Source: Holophagales bacterium (GTDB lineage Bacteria; Acidobacteriota; Thermoanaerobaculia; Multivoradales; Multivoraceae). Taken from it: a stretch of 64,000 nucleotides of DNA. Both the position numbers and the translations under genes were made by a program. The stretch covers positions 81,240 through 145,239 of the forward strand of contig VXSP01000046.1 of the NCBI GenBank assembly GCA_009837885.1, given 5' to 3'. The stretch's first letter is position 1. The number at the start of each line of letters is the position of its first letter. The notes beneath the pieces are model-generated. The model was not told where the DNA came from. It was given only the letters and a program-made list of their open reading frames with translations, and made no database searches. Positions 10,189 through 19,067 of the stretch are shown one piece after another.

Positions 10189-12021
10189 ATGCATAAGTCC
10201 CTGGCTTTCAGTAAGATACGGGCCCCGATGCGGAACCACCGATGCGAGCGCGCCCGGCTCTCCGGCCTGCTTCCGGCCTGCGGAATGCTGGTGGCGCTCA
10301 TCGCCTCGGCCGCCGTTGCCCAGGAGCGCTACCACCCGGCGATCGATCCCGATCTGTTCCCGCTGCCTGAGAACCTGGCGGCGGCGGTCGAGTTCTGGAA
10401 GGACGTCTTCGCGACCTACACCAGCGATCAGGTCGTTCTGCACGACGAACGCCACCTGAACGTCGTCTACAGCGTGATCGACATGGGGGACCTGCGCGCG
10501 ACCGGTTCGTCCGAACTCCAGATCGATCGGGCGCGCATCAGGCGCGTCCGCACCGAGATGAGCCGGATCGCGAAGGCCCTGCGCGATCTGGCGGCCGGAC
10601 AGCCGGCAATCGACCTGCCGCCGGATCTCCGGTCGATACCGTCGCAGATGGAGAACATCGCGGGGGGGCGGACGAAGTACCGGCGGGCCGCGGGCCTGAT
10701 TCGCTCCCAGCGGGGCCTCCGGGACCGCTTCGAGGAGGCGATCGAGATCTCGGGCATGTTCATGCCGGGGATTCAGCGGACCCTGGCGGAGTACGGATTG
10801 CCTGCGGAGATCCGCTGCCTGCCCTTCGTGGAATCCATGTTCAACTATCGCGCCCGCTCCAAGGTCGGCGCTTCTGGCGCGTGGCAGTTCACCGCTTCGA
10901 CCGGCAGGGCTTTTCTGCAGATGGATGAGGCCGTCGACGCCAGGTCGGACGTCCTGCTTGCCGCCGCGGGCGCTGCCCGCAAGCTCCGCCGGGACTATGA
11001 GTCTCTCGAAGCCTGGCCGCTGGCCCTGACCGCCTACAACCACGGCGCCGGCGGCATGGCGAGGGCCGTCCGGCGGTTGGGAACGCGGGACATCGGCGTG
11101 ATCGCGGAGAAGTACCGGTCGCGGACGTTCGGCTTCGCCTCACGGAACTTCTACCCGGAGTTCCTCGCCGCAGTGATCGTCTACGCCGAACGCGACCGAC
11201 ATTTCCCCGGAGTCGAACCGTTCCCCGAGATCGAGTTCGACGTCGTCGACCGGGATCGCTACGTGGCTCTGACCGACCTGGCAACGGCAACCGGCGTGGA
11301 GATGGACGAACTGGCGGAGCTGAATCCGGCACTCGACCGTTCGGTCCTCGCCGGTTCGCTGCTGGTTCCTCCGAGGTACCCCCTGCGCGTGCCGGCGGGG
11401 ACAGGGGCGCGGTTCGAGCAGGCCTACGCCGAACTGTCGCCCGAGCGCAAGCCGGATCGCCAGGCGGCGTTCGGCTATCGGGTTCGGCGGGGCGACACGC
11501 TGGGAGCGATCGCCCGCCGGTTCGGATCGTCCGTGTCCGCGATCCAGCGTGCGAATCGCCTGCCGCGCGCGGACCGAATCTACGTGGGTCAGCGGTTACG
11601 GATCCCGCAGCAGGGTTCCGGCAGGGCCGCGCCACCGCCTGTCCAGCGCGCCGCGGTCAGGCCGCCCGAAGAGCGCGCCGGAACGGTTGAGCCCCGGAAC
11701 CCGCCGCAACAGACTCGAACCGAGAGCGTCCACGTCGTGACGAGGGGCGAGTCGGTGCACCGAATCGCCCGCAAGTACGGCGTCACGGTGGCGGCTGTGG
11801 TGGCTGCGAACGAGCTGCGGCGGCCGGAACTGATCCATGCCGGTCAACGCCTGCGGATCCCGGCGGACGGCAAGGACGTCGTCTACCGGGTGCGGCGGGG
11901 CGACACGCTGAGCCAGTTGGCGCGGACCTTCGGAACGTCCACGGCGAAGATCCAGAGGGCGAACGGCCTGCGGGGCAGCCGGATCGTCGTGGGGCAGACG
12001 CTCCGTATTCCCGCGGAGTGA
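10189..12021 (+). CDS. MltD-like membrane-bound lytic transglycosylase with LysM repeats
   Basis: 610 residues. A signal sequence runs to about SAAVAQE. An SLT-type catalytic domain follows, with its Glu in LPFVESMFN and the GASGAWQF and ALTAYNHGAGG blocks. The C-terminus has three clear LysM repeats (VRRGDTLGAIARRFG, VTRGESVHRIARKYG, VRRGDTLSQLARTFG) that bind peptidoglycan, and a degenerate LysM-like segment just before them. The enzyme cleaves the glycan backbone to 1,6-anhydromuropeptides. ATG 10189 has AGGGG upstream; ATG 10228 is an equally sensible start for the signal peptide. The stop overlaps the next gene's ATG (TGATG). Confidence 0.9.
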   Translation: MHKSLAFSKIRAPMRNHRCERARLSGLLPACGMLVALIASAAVAQERYHPAIDPDLFPLPENLAAAVEFWKDVFATYTSDQVVLHDERHLNVVYSVIDMGDLRATGSSELQIDRARIRRVRTEMSRIAKALRDLAAGQPAIDLPPDLRSIPSQMENIAGGRTKYRRAAGLIRSQRGLRDRFEEAIEISGMFMPGIQRTLAEYGLPAEIRCLPFVESMFNYRARSKVGASGAWQFTASTGRAFLQMDEAVDARSDVLLAAAGAARKLRRDYESLEAWPLALTAYNHGAGGMARAVRRLGTRDIGVIAEKYRSRTFGFASRNFYPEFLAAVIVYAERDRHFPGVEPFPEIEFDVVDRDRYVALTDLATATGVEMDELAELNPALDRSVLAGSLLVPPRYPLRVPAGTGARFEQAYAELSPERKPDRQAAFGYRVRRGDTLGAIARRFGSSVSAIQRANRLPRADRIYVGQRLRIPQQGSGRAAPPPVQRAAVRPPEERAGTVEPRNPPQQTRTESVHVVTRGESVHRIARKYGVTVAAVVAANELRRPELIHAGQRLRIPADGKDVVYRVRRGDTLSQLARTFGTSTAKIQRANGLRGSRIVVGQTLRIPAE

Positions 12022-13736
12022 TGAACCTGCCGGTCCGTGCGCCCCGCGCTCCGGTCCTCGGGGTGGTGCTTGGACTCCTTCTGGCCGGTTGTGGCGGGGA
12101 CAAAGCGGGAGACGCGGACCTCGTCGTCGTGAACGGCCGCCTGGTGACCCTGGCGTCACCAGCCGGGGCCGAGGCGCTGGCCGCCGCCGACGGGCGGATC
12201 GTCTTCGTTGGCTCGAGCGACGACGCGAGCGCCTGGATCGGTCCCGACACGGAGGTTCTCGACCTGGAGGGGCGCCTGGCCGTTCCCGGTTTCATCGAAG
12301 GCCACGGCCACTTCTGGGGAGTCGGAGAAGCCCAGCTCCAGTTGGCGCTCGAGGAAGCGCGAACCTGGGATGAGATCGTCGGCCAGGTCGCGGAAGCCGT
12401 GGCTGAAGCTGAACCGGGAAGCTGGATCCTGGGGCGGGGCTGGCACCAGTCGAAGTGGTCCGAGACGCCGGTCCCGGTCCTGCAGGGACTGCCGACACAT
12501 CACGGCCTGAGCGCGGTGTCGCCGGACAACCCGGTCCTTCTCGGTCATGCCAGCGGTCACATGGCGTTTGCGAACGCACGGGCCATGGAACTCGCCGGCA
12601 TCGATGCCACGACGCCGGATCCGGACGGCGGAGAGATCGTGCGGGACGCGGATGGTCAGCCGACGGGCGCCCTCCGGGAAACGGCCGAGAACCTCGTCGC
12701 CGGGTTGCGCTCCGAGACTCTCGAGCCGAGCTATGCGCGGCGCGTGGTGCGACTCGCGGGCGAAGAGTGTTTGGCCAAGGGCATCACGAGTTTCCAGGAC
12801 GCGGGCTCCAGCTTCGGGCTCATCGACCTCTACCGGGAGATGGCGGACGACGGCACCCTGCCGCTGCGGCTCTGGGTGATGGTGGCCGAAAGCAACGAGG
12901 CGATGGCCGAGTCGCTCGGCAGCTACCGCATGATCGACCGCGGCGACGGGTTCCTCACCGTCCGCGGGATCAAGCGGTTGATCGACGGCGCTCTGGGCTC
13001 CCACGGTGCCTGGCTGCTGGAACCCTACGAGGACATGCCGCAGTCGACGGGTCTCAACACGACGGGTCTGGACGCGATGGAGGAGGCCGCCCGATTGGCG
13101 CGGGAGCACGACTTCCAGCTATGCGTCCATGCGATCGGCGATCGGGCCAATCGCGAGACGCTGGACCTCTTCGAGCGGTTCCTGGCCGGCGACCGCACGA
13201 GGCGCTGGCGCGTCGAGCATGCCCAGCACCTGCATCCGGACGACGTACCGCGATTCGCGGAGCTCGGCGTAGTCGCCTCGATGCAGGCGATCCACTGCAC
13301 GTCGGACGGGCCCTGGGTGCCGGAGCGTCTCGGCGAACGACGGAGTGCCGAGGGGGCCTACGTCTGGCGGGATCTGATCGACTCGGGCGCCGTGGTCACC
13401 AACGGGACGGACGCCCCCGTCGAGGACGTCGACCCGATCGCGTCGTTCCATGCTTCCGTCAGCCGGCGCATGACGAACGGGGAGGTCTTCTACGGAGACC
13501 AGCGAATGACCCGGCAGGAGGCCCTGCGCTCCTACACGATCAACGCGGCCTACGCGGCCTTCGAGGAGGAATCGAAGGGGAGTCTCGAGGTAGGAAAGCT
13601 CGCGGACCTGACGGTTCTGTCCCGGGACATCATGACGGTCCCGGAGGACGAGATTCCCGGCACCCGCGTCGTCTACACGATCCTGGGCGGCCGGATCGCC
13701 TACCGGCAGCAGCAGGCGGCGTCACCCGGCGGATGA
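12021..13736 (+). CDS. Amidohydrolase family 3 lipoprotein (YtcJ-like)
   Basis: 571 residues. The N-terminus has a lipobox LLLAGC followed by a glycine/asp linker, so the enzyme should be anchored to a membrane and periplasmic, which is unusual for a family often found in the cytoplasm. Metal and active-site motifs: GFIEGHGHFWG, the VHAIGDRANRETLD block, RVEHAQHL and TNGTDAPVEDVDP. The family hydrolyses C-N bonds in varied substrates; nothing here indicates which. It overlaps mltD by one base and rsmD by ATGA. Confidence 0.85.
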   Translation: MNLPVRAPRAPVLGVVLGLLLAGCGGDKAGDADLVVVNGRLVTLASPAGAEALAAADGRIVFVGSSDDASAWIGPDTEVLDLEGRLAVPGFIEGHGHFWGVGEAQLQLALEEARTWDEIVGQVAEAVAEAEPGSWILGRGWHQSKWSETPVPVLQGLPTHHGLSAVSPDNPVLLGHASGHMAFANARAMELAGIDATTPDPDGGEIVRDADGQPTGALRETAENLVAGLRSETLEPSYARRVVRLAGEECLAKGITSFQDAGSSFGLIDLYREMADDGTLPLRLWVMVAESNEAMAESLGSYRMIDRGDGFLTVRGIKRLIDGALGSHGAWLLEPYEDMPQSTGLNTTGLDAMEEAARLAREHDFQLCVHAIGDRANRETLDLFERFLAGDRTRRWRVEHAQHLHPDDVPRFAELGVVASMQAIHCTSDGPWVPERLGERRSAEGAYVWRDLIDSGAVVTNGTDAPVEDVDPIASFHASVSRRMTNGEVFYGDQRMTRQEALRSYTINAAYAAFEEESKGSLEVGKLADLTVLSRDIMTVPEDEIPGTRVVYTILGGRIAYRQQQAASPGG

Positions 13737-14326
13737 GTCGCCGCCAGACCGGCTCGGGAACACGCCCGGGCGGGATGAAGGTTCTTGGCGGCCGCTGGCG
13801 GGGTCGGCGTCTCACGGTACCGGCCGGAATCCGTCCGACCCAGGCGCGTGTGCGCGAGGCCCTCTTCTCCCACTGGGGCGACCGCGTCCCCGGCAGCCGC
13901 CTCCTGGAGCTCTATGCCGGTTCCGGAGCCGTCTCGTTCGAGGCCCTGTCCCGCGGAGCCGGGTTCGTCCTGGCGGTCGATCGGAACTCGCACGCCCAGG
14001 ATTGCATGAAAGCGAGCCGGGAGACTCTCGGAACGGAGGATCTCCGGCTCGCCCGGGCGGTCCTGCCGGGGGGACTCGAGGAGGTGGTTGCCGGGGAGGC
14101 CGCTTTCGACCTCGTGTTCATGGATCCACCCTACGATTCCATTGATCCGCCCTACGGTGACTCCGGGCCTGACGAGTTGCTTGGCGCCGTTTCCTTTGTG
14201 GTCGCGGACGGCGGCGAGATCGTCCTGGAACACGCCAGCCGGCGCGCTCCACCGGCGGCGGCCGGGCGGTTCAGGTTGCGGCGGACCAGGCGCTACGGAG
14301 ACAGTGCGCTGGCCTTCTATGACTGA
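13733..14326 (+). CDS. rsmD: 16S rRNA (guanine966-N2)-methyltransferase
   Basis: 197 residues, a normal RsmD length. It methylates G966 of 16S rRNA with SAM. Seen: the N-terminal GGRWRGRRL and RPTQARVREALFSHW blocks, SAM motif LLELYAGSGAVSFEALSRGA and catalytic FMDPPYDS. A second DPPY follows seven residues after the first (a small local repeat, positions about 134-144). The start overlaps the amidohydrolase stop (ATGA at 13733-13736). Confidence 0.92.
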   Translation: MSRRQTGSGTRPGGMKVLGGRWRGRRLTVPAGIRPTQARVREALFSHWGDRVPGSRLLELYAGSGAVSFEALSRGAGFVLAVDRNSHAQDCMKASRETLGTEDLRLARAVLPGGLEEVVAGEAAFDLVFMDPPYDSIDPPYGDSGPDELLGAVSFVVADGGEIVLEHASRRAPPAAAGRFRLRRTRRYGDSALAFYD

Positions 14327-14334
14327 TCAGGCCC

Positions 14335-14421
14335 TGGTGCGAAAGGGGGGACTCGAACCCCCACGGTATTGCTACCACAAGATCCTGAATCTTGCGCGTC
14401 TACCAATTCCGCCACTTTCGC
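14335..14421 (-). tRNA. tRNA-Leu (anticodon CAG)
   Basis: The minus strand folds into an 87-nt type-II tRNA with encoded CCA. The acceptor starts GCGAAAG and ends CTTTCGC plus ACCA. The anticodon stem CAAGA/TCTTG holds loop TTCAGGA with CAG at the anticodon position. A variable arm and the TTCGAGT T-loop are present. It reads CUG, the leading Leu codon of the flanking chromosomal genes. It lies antisense in the 157-nt gap after rsmD. Confidence 0.95.
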
Positions 14422-14483
14422 TCCCGGCGGCCTCAGGGCCGGACGGGCATTCTACCCGCTCAACAGGCTGCTAGTCTCCCTGC

Positions 14484-15011
14484 ATGAGCAGTCCAGACTC
14501 CTGGTATCCGATCGTCCGTTTCCCCAAGGGCCGCGCTCCGGCTGCGGTGGTTGCCGTGGTCGTGCTCGCCGGCGGGCTGGTCGGTTGCGCCGAGTCCGGG
14601 CCGGATGGCGCCTCGGACGAGGATCGGAAGGCAATCGAGAACGTGCTGGCCGACTACCTCCCCAAGCTCGGAAACGCCTACGCCAACGGAGACTTCGACG
14701 CGCTGGCCTCGGGCGCCGTGCCCAAGGAAGTCGCTACGGTCAGGAAACGCGTTCACGACCTCGAGATGGAGGCGAGTCGCACCCTGCGCCCGATGCTCAA
14801 GAGCTTCGAGATCGAACGGATCAACGTCTGGCGCTACTCGAACGCGGCGGTGACGACGATCGAGGTCTGGGACATCGACTCGCTGGTGAGCGGCACGGAC
14901 CGATTGCTGTCGTCCGGCACGGATCGCTACCGCGTCAGCTACCAGTTCAAGCGCCGCGACGAGGGCTGGATGGTGATCGGTCGACGCATCGAGCATCAGT
15001 TCGAGTCGTAG
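14484..15011 (+). CDS. Hypothetical lipoprotein
   Basis: 175 residues. A hydrophobic segment ends GGLVGC, a lipobox, so membrane-anchored. The mature part starts with a helical ENVLADYLPKLGNAYANGD stretch and continues with alternating strands ending YQFKRRDEGWMVIGRRIEHQ, an order reminiscent of NTF2/SnoaL-like small domains; this is inference. It sits 20 nt upstream of der and is probably co-transcribed. No function is recognised. Confidence 0.7.
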   Translation: MSSPDSWYPIVRFPKGRAPAAVVAVVVLAGGLVGCAESGPDGASDEDRKAIENVLADYLPKLGNAYANGDFDALASGAVPKEVATVRKRVHDLEMEASRTLRPMLKSFEIERINVWRYSNAAVTTIEVWDIDSLVSGTDRLLSSGTDRYRVSYQFKRRDEGWMVIGRRIEHQFES

Positions 15012-15031
15012 CGTCGCGGTCGTTTTCTCCC

Positions 15032-16369
15032 ATGCCCGCCGCGATCGCCATCGTCGGTCGCCCCAACGTCGGCAAGTCGACGCTCTTCAACCGGCTGATC
15101 GGTCGCCGGCAGGCGATCGTCCACGGTACGCCGGGCGTCACGCGGGATCGTCTGGTGGGGCGCTTCGATCTGGAGGCTCAGGGCACCGTCGAGTTGATCG
15201 ACACGGGCGGTCTGGTCCCGGGCGACGATCCGCTGGGCCTGAACGCCCAGGTCGAGTTCGCGGTCGACGAGAGCGACCTCCTGCTGCTGGTCGTGGACGG
15301 TCGGGAAGGGCTGGCGGCCGCGGACGAACAGGTCATGGAGCGTCTCCGGACTCGTGGCCGGCCCATCGTCGTGGTCGTCAACAAGGCCGATACCCGGGCC
15401 GCCACCGAGGGTTACCACGAGTTCTATGCCCTGGGGGGAGACGCACTCGTGCTCCTGTCAGCCGAACACGGCACCGGTTTCGAGTCCTTGCACATGGAGA
15501 TCGCCGGGCACCTTCCGGCGGCCTCCTCCGCGGTCCTGCCGCCGGCGCCGTCCGTCGCGGTGGTGGGCCGACCGAATGTCGGAAAGTCCTCCCTGGTCAA
15601 CCGGCTGCTGGGCAGGGAACGGACGCTCGTCTCTCCGACGGCCGGAACCACCAGGGACCCGATCGACAGTTTGCTGGAGCGAGAGAACGGCCCGGATTAC
15701 CTGCTCGTGGACACGGCGGGCATTCGGCGGCGTTCCCAGGTTCAGGACACCCCTGAGGAGTTGGCGGTGATGCTCGCCCGGCGCCAGATCGAGCGGGCGG
15801 AACTCGTGGTTCTGGTCGTGGACGCGAGCGAGGGCATCGCTTCCGGCGACCTCGCGATCGCCGACGTCGCATGGCAGGCGGGTCGCTCCGCCGTCGTGGT
15901 CTGCAACAAGTGGGACCTGGTGGACGACGAGAAGCGGGAGCGCCTGGAGTTGGGCTGGGAACGGGTTTCCGAACTGTTCGCCAAACCGGCTCGAATCAAC
16001 GTCTCCGCCCTGACCGGTCGGGGTGTGGGGAATGTCATGCCCGCGCTGGACCGGGTCGGTGAACGGCATCGCCTGCGCGTGCCGACGTCCGAACTCAATC
16101 GCGAAGTTCGACGCATCGTGAGTCGCCACCAGCCCCCGGCGGAGCGCGGGCGACCCTGGAGGTTCTTCTACGGGACCCAGGTGGCCGGGGCGCCTCCCAC
16201 GTTCCTTCTGTTTGCGAACCGGCGTCTCAAGCGTGGGCACAACTACCGGAGGTATCTGGAGAACAACCTCCGGCAGACGTTCGAGCTTGACGGAGTTCCG
16301 CTTCGCATCGTGGTTCGGGAGCGGCGCGGCGACGCCGACACGGTCGGCGGATCTTCACGTTTCGTATAA
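15032..16369 (+). CDS. der: Ribosome-assembly GTPase Der (EngA)
   Basis: 445 residues with the tandem GTPase architecture unique to Der, needed for 50S subunit maturation. First domain: GRPNVGKST, DTGG, NKAD. Second domain: GRPNVGKSS, DTAG, NKWD. The C-terminal KH-like domain ends with the RRLKRGHNYRRYLENNLR block. ATG 15032 gives the expected MPAAIAIVGRPNVGKS start; the reading frame stays open upstream, but that part is a shadow of the preceding lipoprotein gene and tRNA. Confidence 0.96.
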   Translation: MPAAIAIVGRPNVGKSTLFNRLIGRRQAIVHGTPGVTRDRLVGRFDLEAQGTVELIDTGGLVPGDDPLGLNAQVEFAVDESDLLLLVVDGREGLAAADEQVMERLRTRGRPIVVVVNKADTRAATEGYHEFYALGGDALVLLSAEHGTGFESLHMEIAGHLPAASSAVLPPAPSVAVVGRPNVGKSSLVNRLLGRERTLVSPTAGTTRDPIDSLLERENGPDYLLVDTAGIRRRSQVQDTPEELAVMLARRQIERAELVVLVVDASEGIASGDLAIADVAWQAGRSAVVVCNKWDLVDDEKRERLELGWERVSELFAKPARINVSALTGRGVGNVMPALDRVGERHRLRVPTSELNREVRRIVSRHQPPAERGRPWRFFYGTQVAGAPPTFLLFANRRLKRGHNYRRYLENNLRQTFELDGVPLRIVVRERRGDADTVGGSSRFV

Positions 16370-16439
16370 TCCACTACTCGTATCTCTCAGCACTTCAGCC
16401 CGGAATCGTCCCCCCTTCGTCCGTTGCGCTCGGGTTCAG

Positions 16440-16943
16440 TTGACGCGTAGCCCGGGGAGGCCCGTCATTCCCAAGCAGTACAAGATCGCCGATGCGTGCC
16501 GGTTGCTGGACATCCAGCCCTACGTACTGCGCTATTGGCAGACGGAGTTTCCGGCCCTGGCTTCGAGGAAAACCGGCGGCGGCCGTCGTGACTTCACCGC
16601 CGAGGATCTGGAGACGATCCGTCGGATCAAGGAGCTCCTCTACGACGAGGGCTACACGATCGCAAGCGCCAAGAAGAAGCTCGCCGCGGAGATGGAGGAC
16701 GGGCGGCTCCGCGGCCGGCCGCTGATTCCCGCAACGGAAGACGGGGTGAACGGCGATCAAGAGCCCGCGCACGGGGCGGGGGAGGAGGCGCCGGTCGGCG
16801 AGGCTACTCCTGTCGACACGAGCGACATCGGAGCCCTGACCCGGCGCGTCGAACGGCTGGAGGGGGGAGTCGCGGCGCTGGTCGCTCAGGCACGCCAGCT
16901 CGCGGCCGAACTCAAGCCGGAAACCAGCGCGGGAAGCGACTGA
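16440..16943 (+). CDS. MerR-family transcriptional regulator
   Basis: About 160 residues. An N-terminal MerR-type winged helix reads YKIADACRLLDIQPYVLRYWQ, followed by GGRRDFTAEDLETIRRIKELL. The linker is acidic and variable, and a short coiled coil (LTRRVERLEGGVAALVAQARQLA) at the C-terminus should mediate dimerisation. There is no effector domain, as in the short MerR proteins common in Acidobacteria and Deltaproteobacteria. The start is unclear: TTG 16440 is the only conventional start codon close to the domain, but an ATT at 16467 has a GGGGAGG ribosome site 6 nt upstream. tRNA-Pro follows. Confidence 0.8.
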   Translation: MTRSPGRPVIPKQYKIADACRLLDIQPYVLRYWQTEFPALASRKTGGGRRDFTAEDLETIRRIKELLYDEGYTIASAKKKLAAEMEDGRLRGRPLIPATEDGVNGDQEPAHGAGEEAPVGEATPVDTSDIGALTRRVERLEGGVAALVAQARQLAAELKPETSAGSD

Positions 16944-17035
16944 CCCGAAGCGGCGCCACGGCGCAGCCGCCGAGTTGCGCCGTGTCACCGGAGTCTTGCC
17001 AAAGGGCCGCAAATCAATAGAGAATGCCCTCCGGT

Positions 17036-17112
17036 CGGGACGTGGCGCAGTCTGGTAGCGTACCTGAATGGGGTTCAGGGGGTCGCGAGTTCGAATCTCG
17101 CCGTCCCGACCA
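17036..17112 (+). tRNA. tRNA-Pro (anticodon GGG)
   Basis: 77 nt with encoded CCA. Acceptor CGGGACG pairs with CGTCCCG, the discriminator is A. The anticodon stem CCTGA/TCAGG holds loop ATGGGGT with GGG in the anticodon position, and the T-loop GTTCGAATC is canonical. It lies between the MerR gene and ribH. Confidence 0.96.
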
Positions 17113-17133
17113 TCCATCCCCTTGTGATCGCCA

Positions 17134-17601
17134 GTGCACGACGTGAAGACCGCATTCGATGCGGCTGGCTTCCGGTTCGGGCTGGTCGCGGCGCGGTTCA
17201 ACGGCAGGATCGTTGAACGGCTGATCGCCGGCGCGCGGGAGACCCTGCTGCAGCACGGCGTCCGGGACGAGCACATCGAGCTGGTCCGGGTCCCCGGCGC
17301 ATGGGAAGTACCGGCGGCTCTGAACGCTCTGGCGGATAGCGGGAGGTTCGACGCCCTGGTGGCGCTTGGAGCGGTGATTCGGGGAGAGACGCCGCACTTC
17401 GACTACATCTGCAACGAGTGCGCTGCGGGATGTGCACGAGTCACGGCAAGGACCGGCCTCGCCGTCGGATTCGGCGTGCTGACCTGCGATGACGCGGAAC
17501 AGGCAGCAGCCAGAGCCGGAGGCAAGGGGGGGAACAAGGGCCAGGAAGCCGCGGAAGCTGCCCTGGAGATGGCCTGTCTCCTGCGGTCGTTGAAGTCATG
17601 A
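17134..17601 (+). CDS. ribH: 6,7-dimethyl-8-ribityllumazine synthase
   Basis: 155 residues, the family norm. It condenses the ribityl-pyrimidine with dihydroxybutanone phosphate in riboflavin synthesis and usually forms pentamers or icosahedral capsids. Seen: VAARFN near the N-terminus, VPGAWEVP and GAVIRGETPHFDYICNE, which hold the active-site residues, then GVLTCDDAEQAAARAGGKGGNKG. The GTG start is chosen to give the known N-terminal length. The stop overlaps nusB (ATGA). Confidence 0.95.
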   Translation: MHDVKTAFDAAGFRFGLVAARFNGRIVERLIAGARETLLQHGVRDEHIELVRVPGAWEVPAALNALADSGRFDALVALGAVIRGETPHFDYICNECAAGCARVTARTGLAVGFGVLTCDDAEQAAARAGGKGGNKGQEAAEAALEMACLLRSLKS

Positions 17602-18098
17602 CCAGGACTGGAGCCGCGCCGCCCGAAGCGCGTCGAAGCCCGGCAGGAAAGCGCCGGCAGGCCCGCGAGATGGCGCTGCAGATGCTCTACCAGCGAGAGA
17701 TCGGGAGGCTGGAGCCGCAGCAACTCGTCCGCGAGTTCGATGTCCACTCGTTCCGGTCCGAGACGGCTGACGCCGGCGCTACGCTGCACGCCTCGAAGCT
17801 GGCGCTGGTCTACGCGCGCACGCTCCTGGAGGGTAGCCTCGTCAACCAGGAGTCGATCGACTCCTTGATCGATGAACAGGCTGAGAACTGGCGGCTGGAG
17901 AGAATGCCGGTGGTCGATCGGAACGTGCTGCGGCTCGCCGTCTACGAACTCCGCTATCAGCCGGACGTACCCGCGGTCGTCGTGATCGACGAGGCGATCG
18001 AACTGGCCAAGAAGTTCGGGACCGAGCAGTCGGGGAGGTTCGTCAACGGAATCCTCGATGCCCTCCTGGCCACTCTGGGCCGGGATGCCAACCGCTGA
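17598..18098 (+). CDS. nusB: Transcription antitermination factor NusB
   Basis: 166 residues, all-helical. With NusE it binds boxA in rRNA leaders and prevents premature termination. Recognisable parts: the basic N-terminal KRRQAREMALQMLYQ helix, the LERMPVVDRNVLRLAVYEL helix and the C-terminal EAIELAKKFGTEQSGRFVNGILD motif. The ribH-nusB pairing with ATGA overlap is conserved in many bacteria. Confidence 0.95.
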   Translation: MTRTGAAPPEARRSPAGKRRQAREMALQMLYQREIGRLEPQQLVREFDVHSFRSETADAGATLHASKLALVYARTLLEGSLVNQESIDSLIDEQAENWRLERMPVVDRNVLRLAVYELRYQPDVPAVVVIDEAIELAKKFGTEQSGRFVNGILDALLATLGRDANR

Positions 18099-18119
18099 CC
18101 TGCTGCTAGGCTGCCAGTG

Positions 18120-18671
18120 ATGAAAGTGGCATGGCCGGTGCGACTCGTGGCGGCGGCTACGGCACTTGCCACCGGTCTGGCCCTGGGCGGCTGCGGCTAC
18201 ACCCTGGTGGGCAGGGCCTCCAACATCCCCGAGGACATCCGGCGGGTGTTCCTGCAGCCCTTCGAGAACCGGACCACCCGGGTCGAGGTCGAGCAGTTTC
18301 TCACTCAGGCCATCGCCGACGAACTGGTCACGCGGCCGCGCTTCGAACTGGTGGCGACCGAGGGCGAGGCGGACGCGGTGATTCGCGGCTCGGTCACGGC
18401 ATTCCGCGTGGCGCCGATCACGTTCACCAGCGACGGGCGTGCCCAGGAGTACGAACTGGCGATCATCGCCGACGTCTCCTTCCGGCGGATTCCCTCGCCG
18501 ACCGGGGAGGAAGGGGAGGTGATCTGGGCGAACGACCGCTACCAGTTCAGGCAGAGTTACGAGGTCGAGAGCGCCGACAGCGACTTCTTCGACCGTGAGA
18601 ACCTGGCAATCGAGGATAGCGCCGAACGCTTCGCCGACACGATGGTGACCGACCTGCTCGAGGGGTTCTGA
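18120..18671 (+). CDS. lptE: LPS-assembly lipoprotein LptE
   Basis: 183 residues. Lipobox LALGGC with CGYTLVGRAS directly after it, then FLQPFENRTTRVEVEQFLTQ and an ADELVTRPRFELV block, as in the LptE family. It plugs the LptD barrel in the outer membrane and helps insert LPS. A GTG directly precedes the ATG at 18120; both fit. Together with lptFG, lptB and lptC/A elsewhere in the window it shows an LPS-type outer membrane. Convergent with rpsT. Confidence 0.87.
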   Translation: MKVAWPVRLVAAATALATGLALGGCGYTLVGRASNIPEDIRRVFLQPFENRTTRVEVEQFLTQAIADELVTRPRFELVATEGEADAVIRGSVTAFRVAPITFTSDGRAQEYELAIIADVSFRRIPSPTGEEGEVIWANDRYQFRQSYEVESADSDFFDRENLAIEDSAERFADTMVTDLLEGF

Positions 18672-18690
18672 ACCCCGGCACCGCGGAAGG

Positions 18691-18990
18691 TCAGTCGGAG
18701 GATTCGGCCGCCGCCGCCTCGCCGGCCGCTTCGGCGCGACGATTCACGAGCCTGGTCAGGCGCGACTTGCGTCGGGCGGCCGCATTCGCGTGGATCACAC
18801 CCTTTCGGGCAGTTGCGTCGATCAGGCTGAGGGTCGATGGTAGAAGCTCGCGCGCCTTCGTCACGTCGCTGTCGGCGGCGCTGCGAAGCTGTTTGATGGA
18901 CGTGCGGAGTCGGGACATCGCGGCGCGGTTGCGATCTCGCCGGATGATCGACTGCCGTATGCGCTTCTCGGCTTGCTTGCTATTCGCCAT
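18691..18990 (-). CDS. rpsT: 30S ribosomal protein S20
   Basis: 99 residues, very basic. It begins ANSKQAEKRIRQSIIRRDRNR, the typical S20 N-terminus, and continues through a KGVIHANAAARRKSRLTRLVN helix. It binds 16S rRNA early in 30S assembly. The last ~10 residues are an alanine/glutamate tail. Monocistronic between convergent lptE and the tol-pal operon. Confidence 0.96.
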   Translation of the reverse strand: MANSKQAEKRIRQSIIRRDRNRAAMSRLRTSIKQLRSAADSDVTKARELLPSTLSLIDATARKGVIHANAAARRKSRLTRLVNRRAEAAGEAAAAESSD

Positions 18991-19067
18991 CTCGTGTTCT
19001 CTCTGGGCTCAGGTCACTGACGTTCGCGTTGTCCGAGCCGGGGACTGACCCCGGCCGGCGGCGCAGT

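Noticed and set aside
14335..17112. tRNA genes as the integration site of the element
   Set aside because: Both tRNAs are intact, 13 kb away from the element, and no copy of a tRNA 3' end is seen at its borders.
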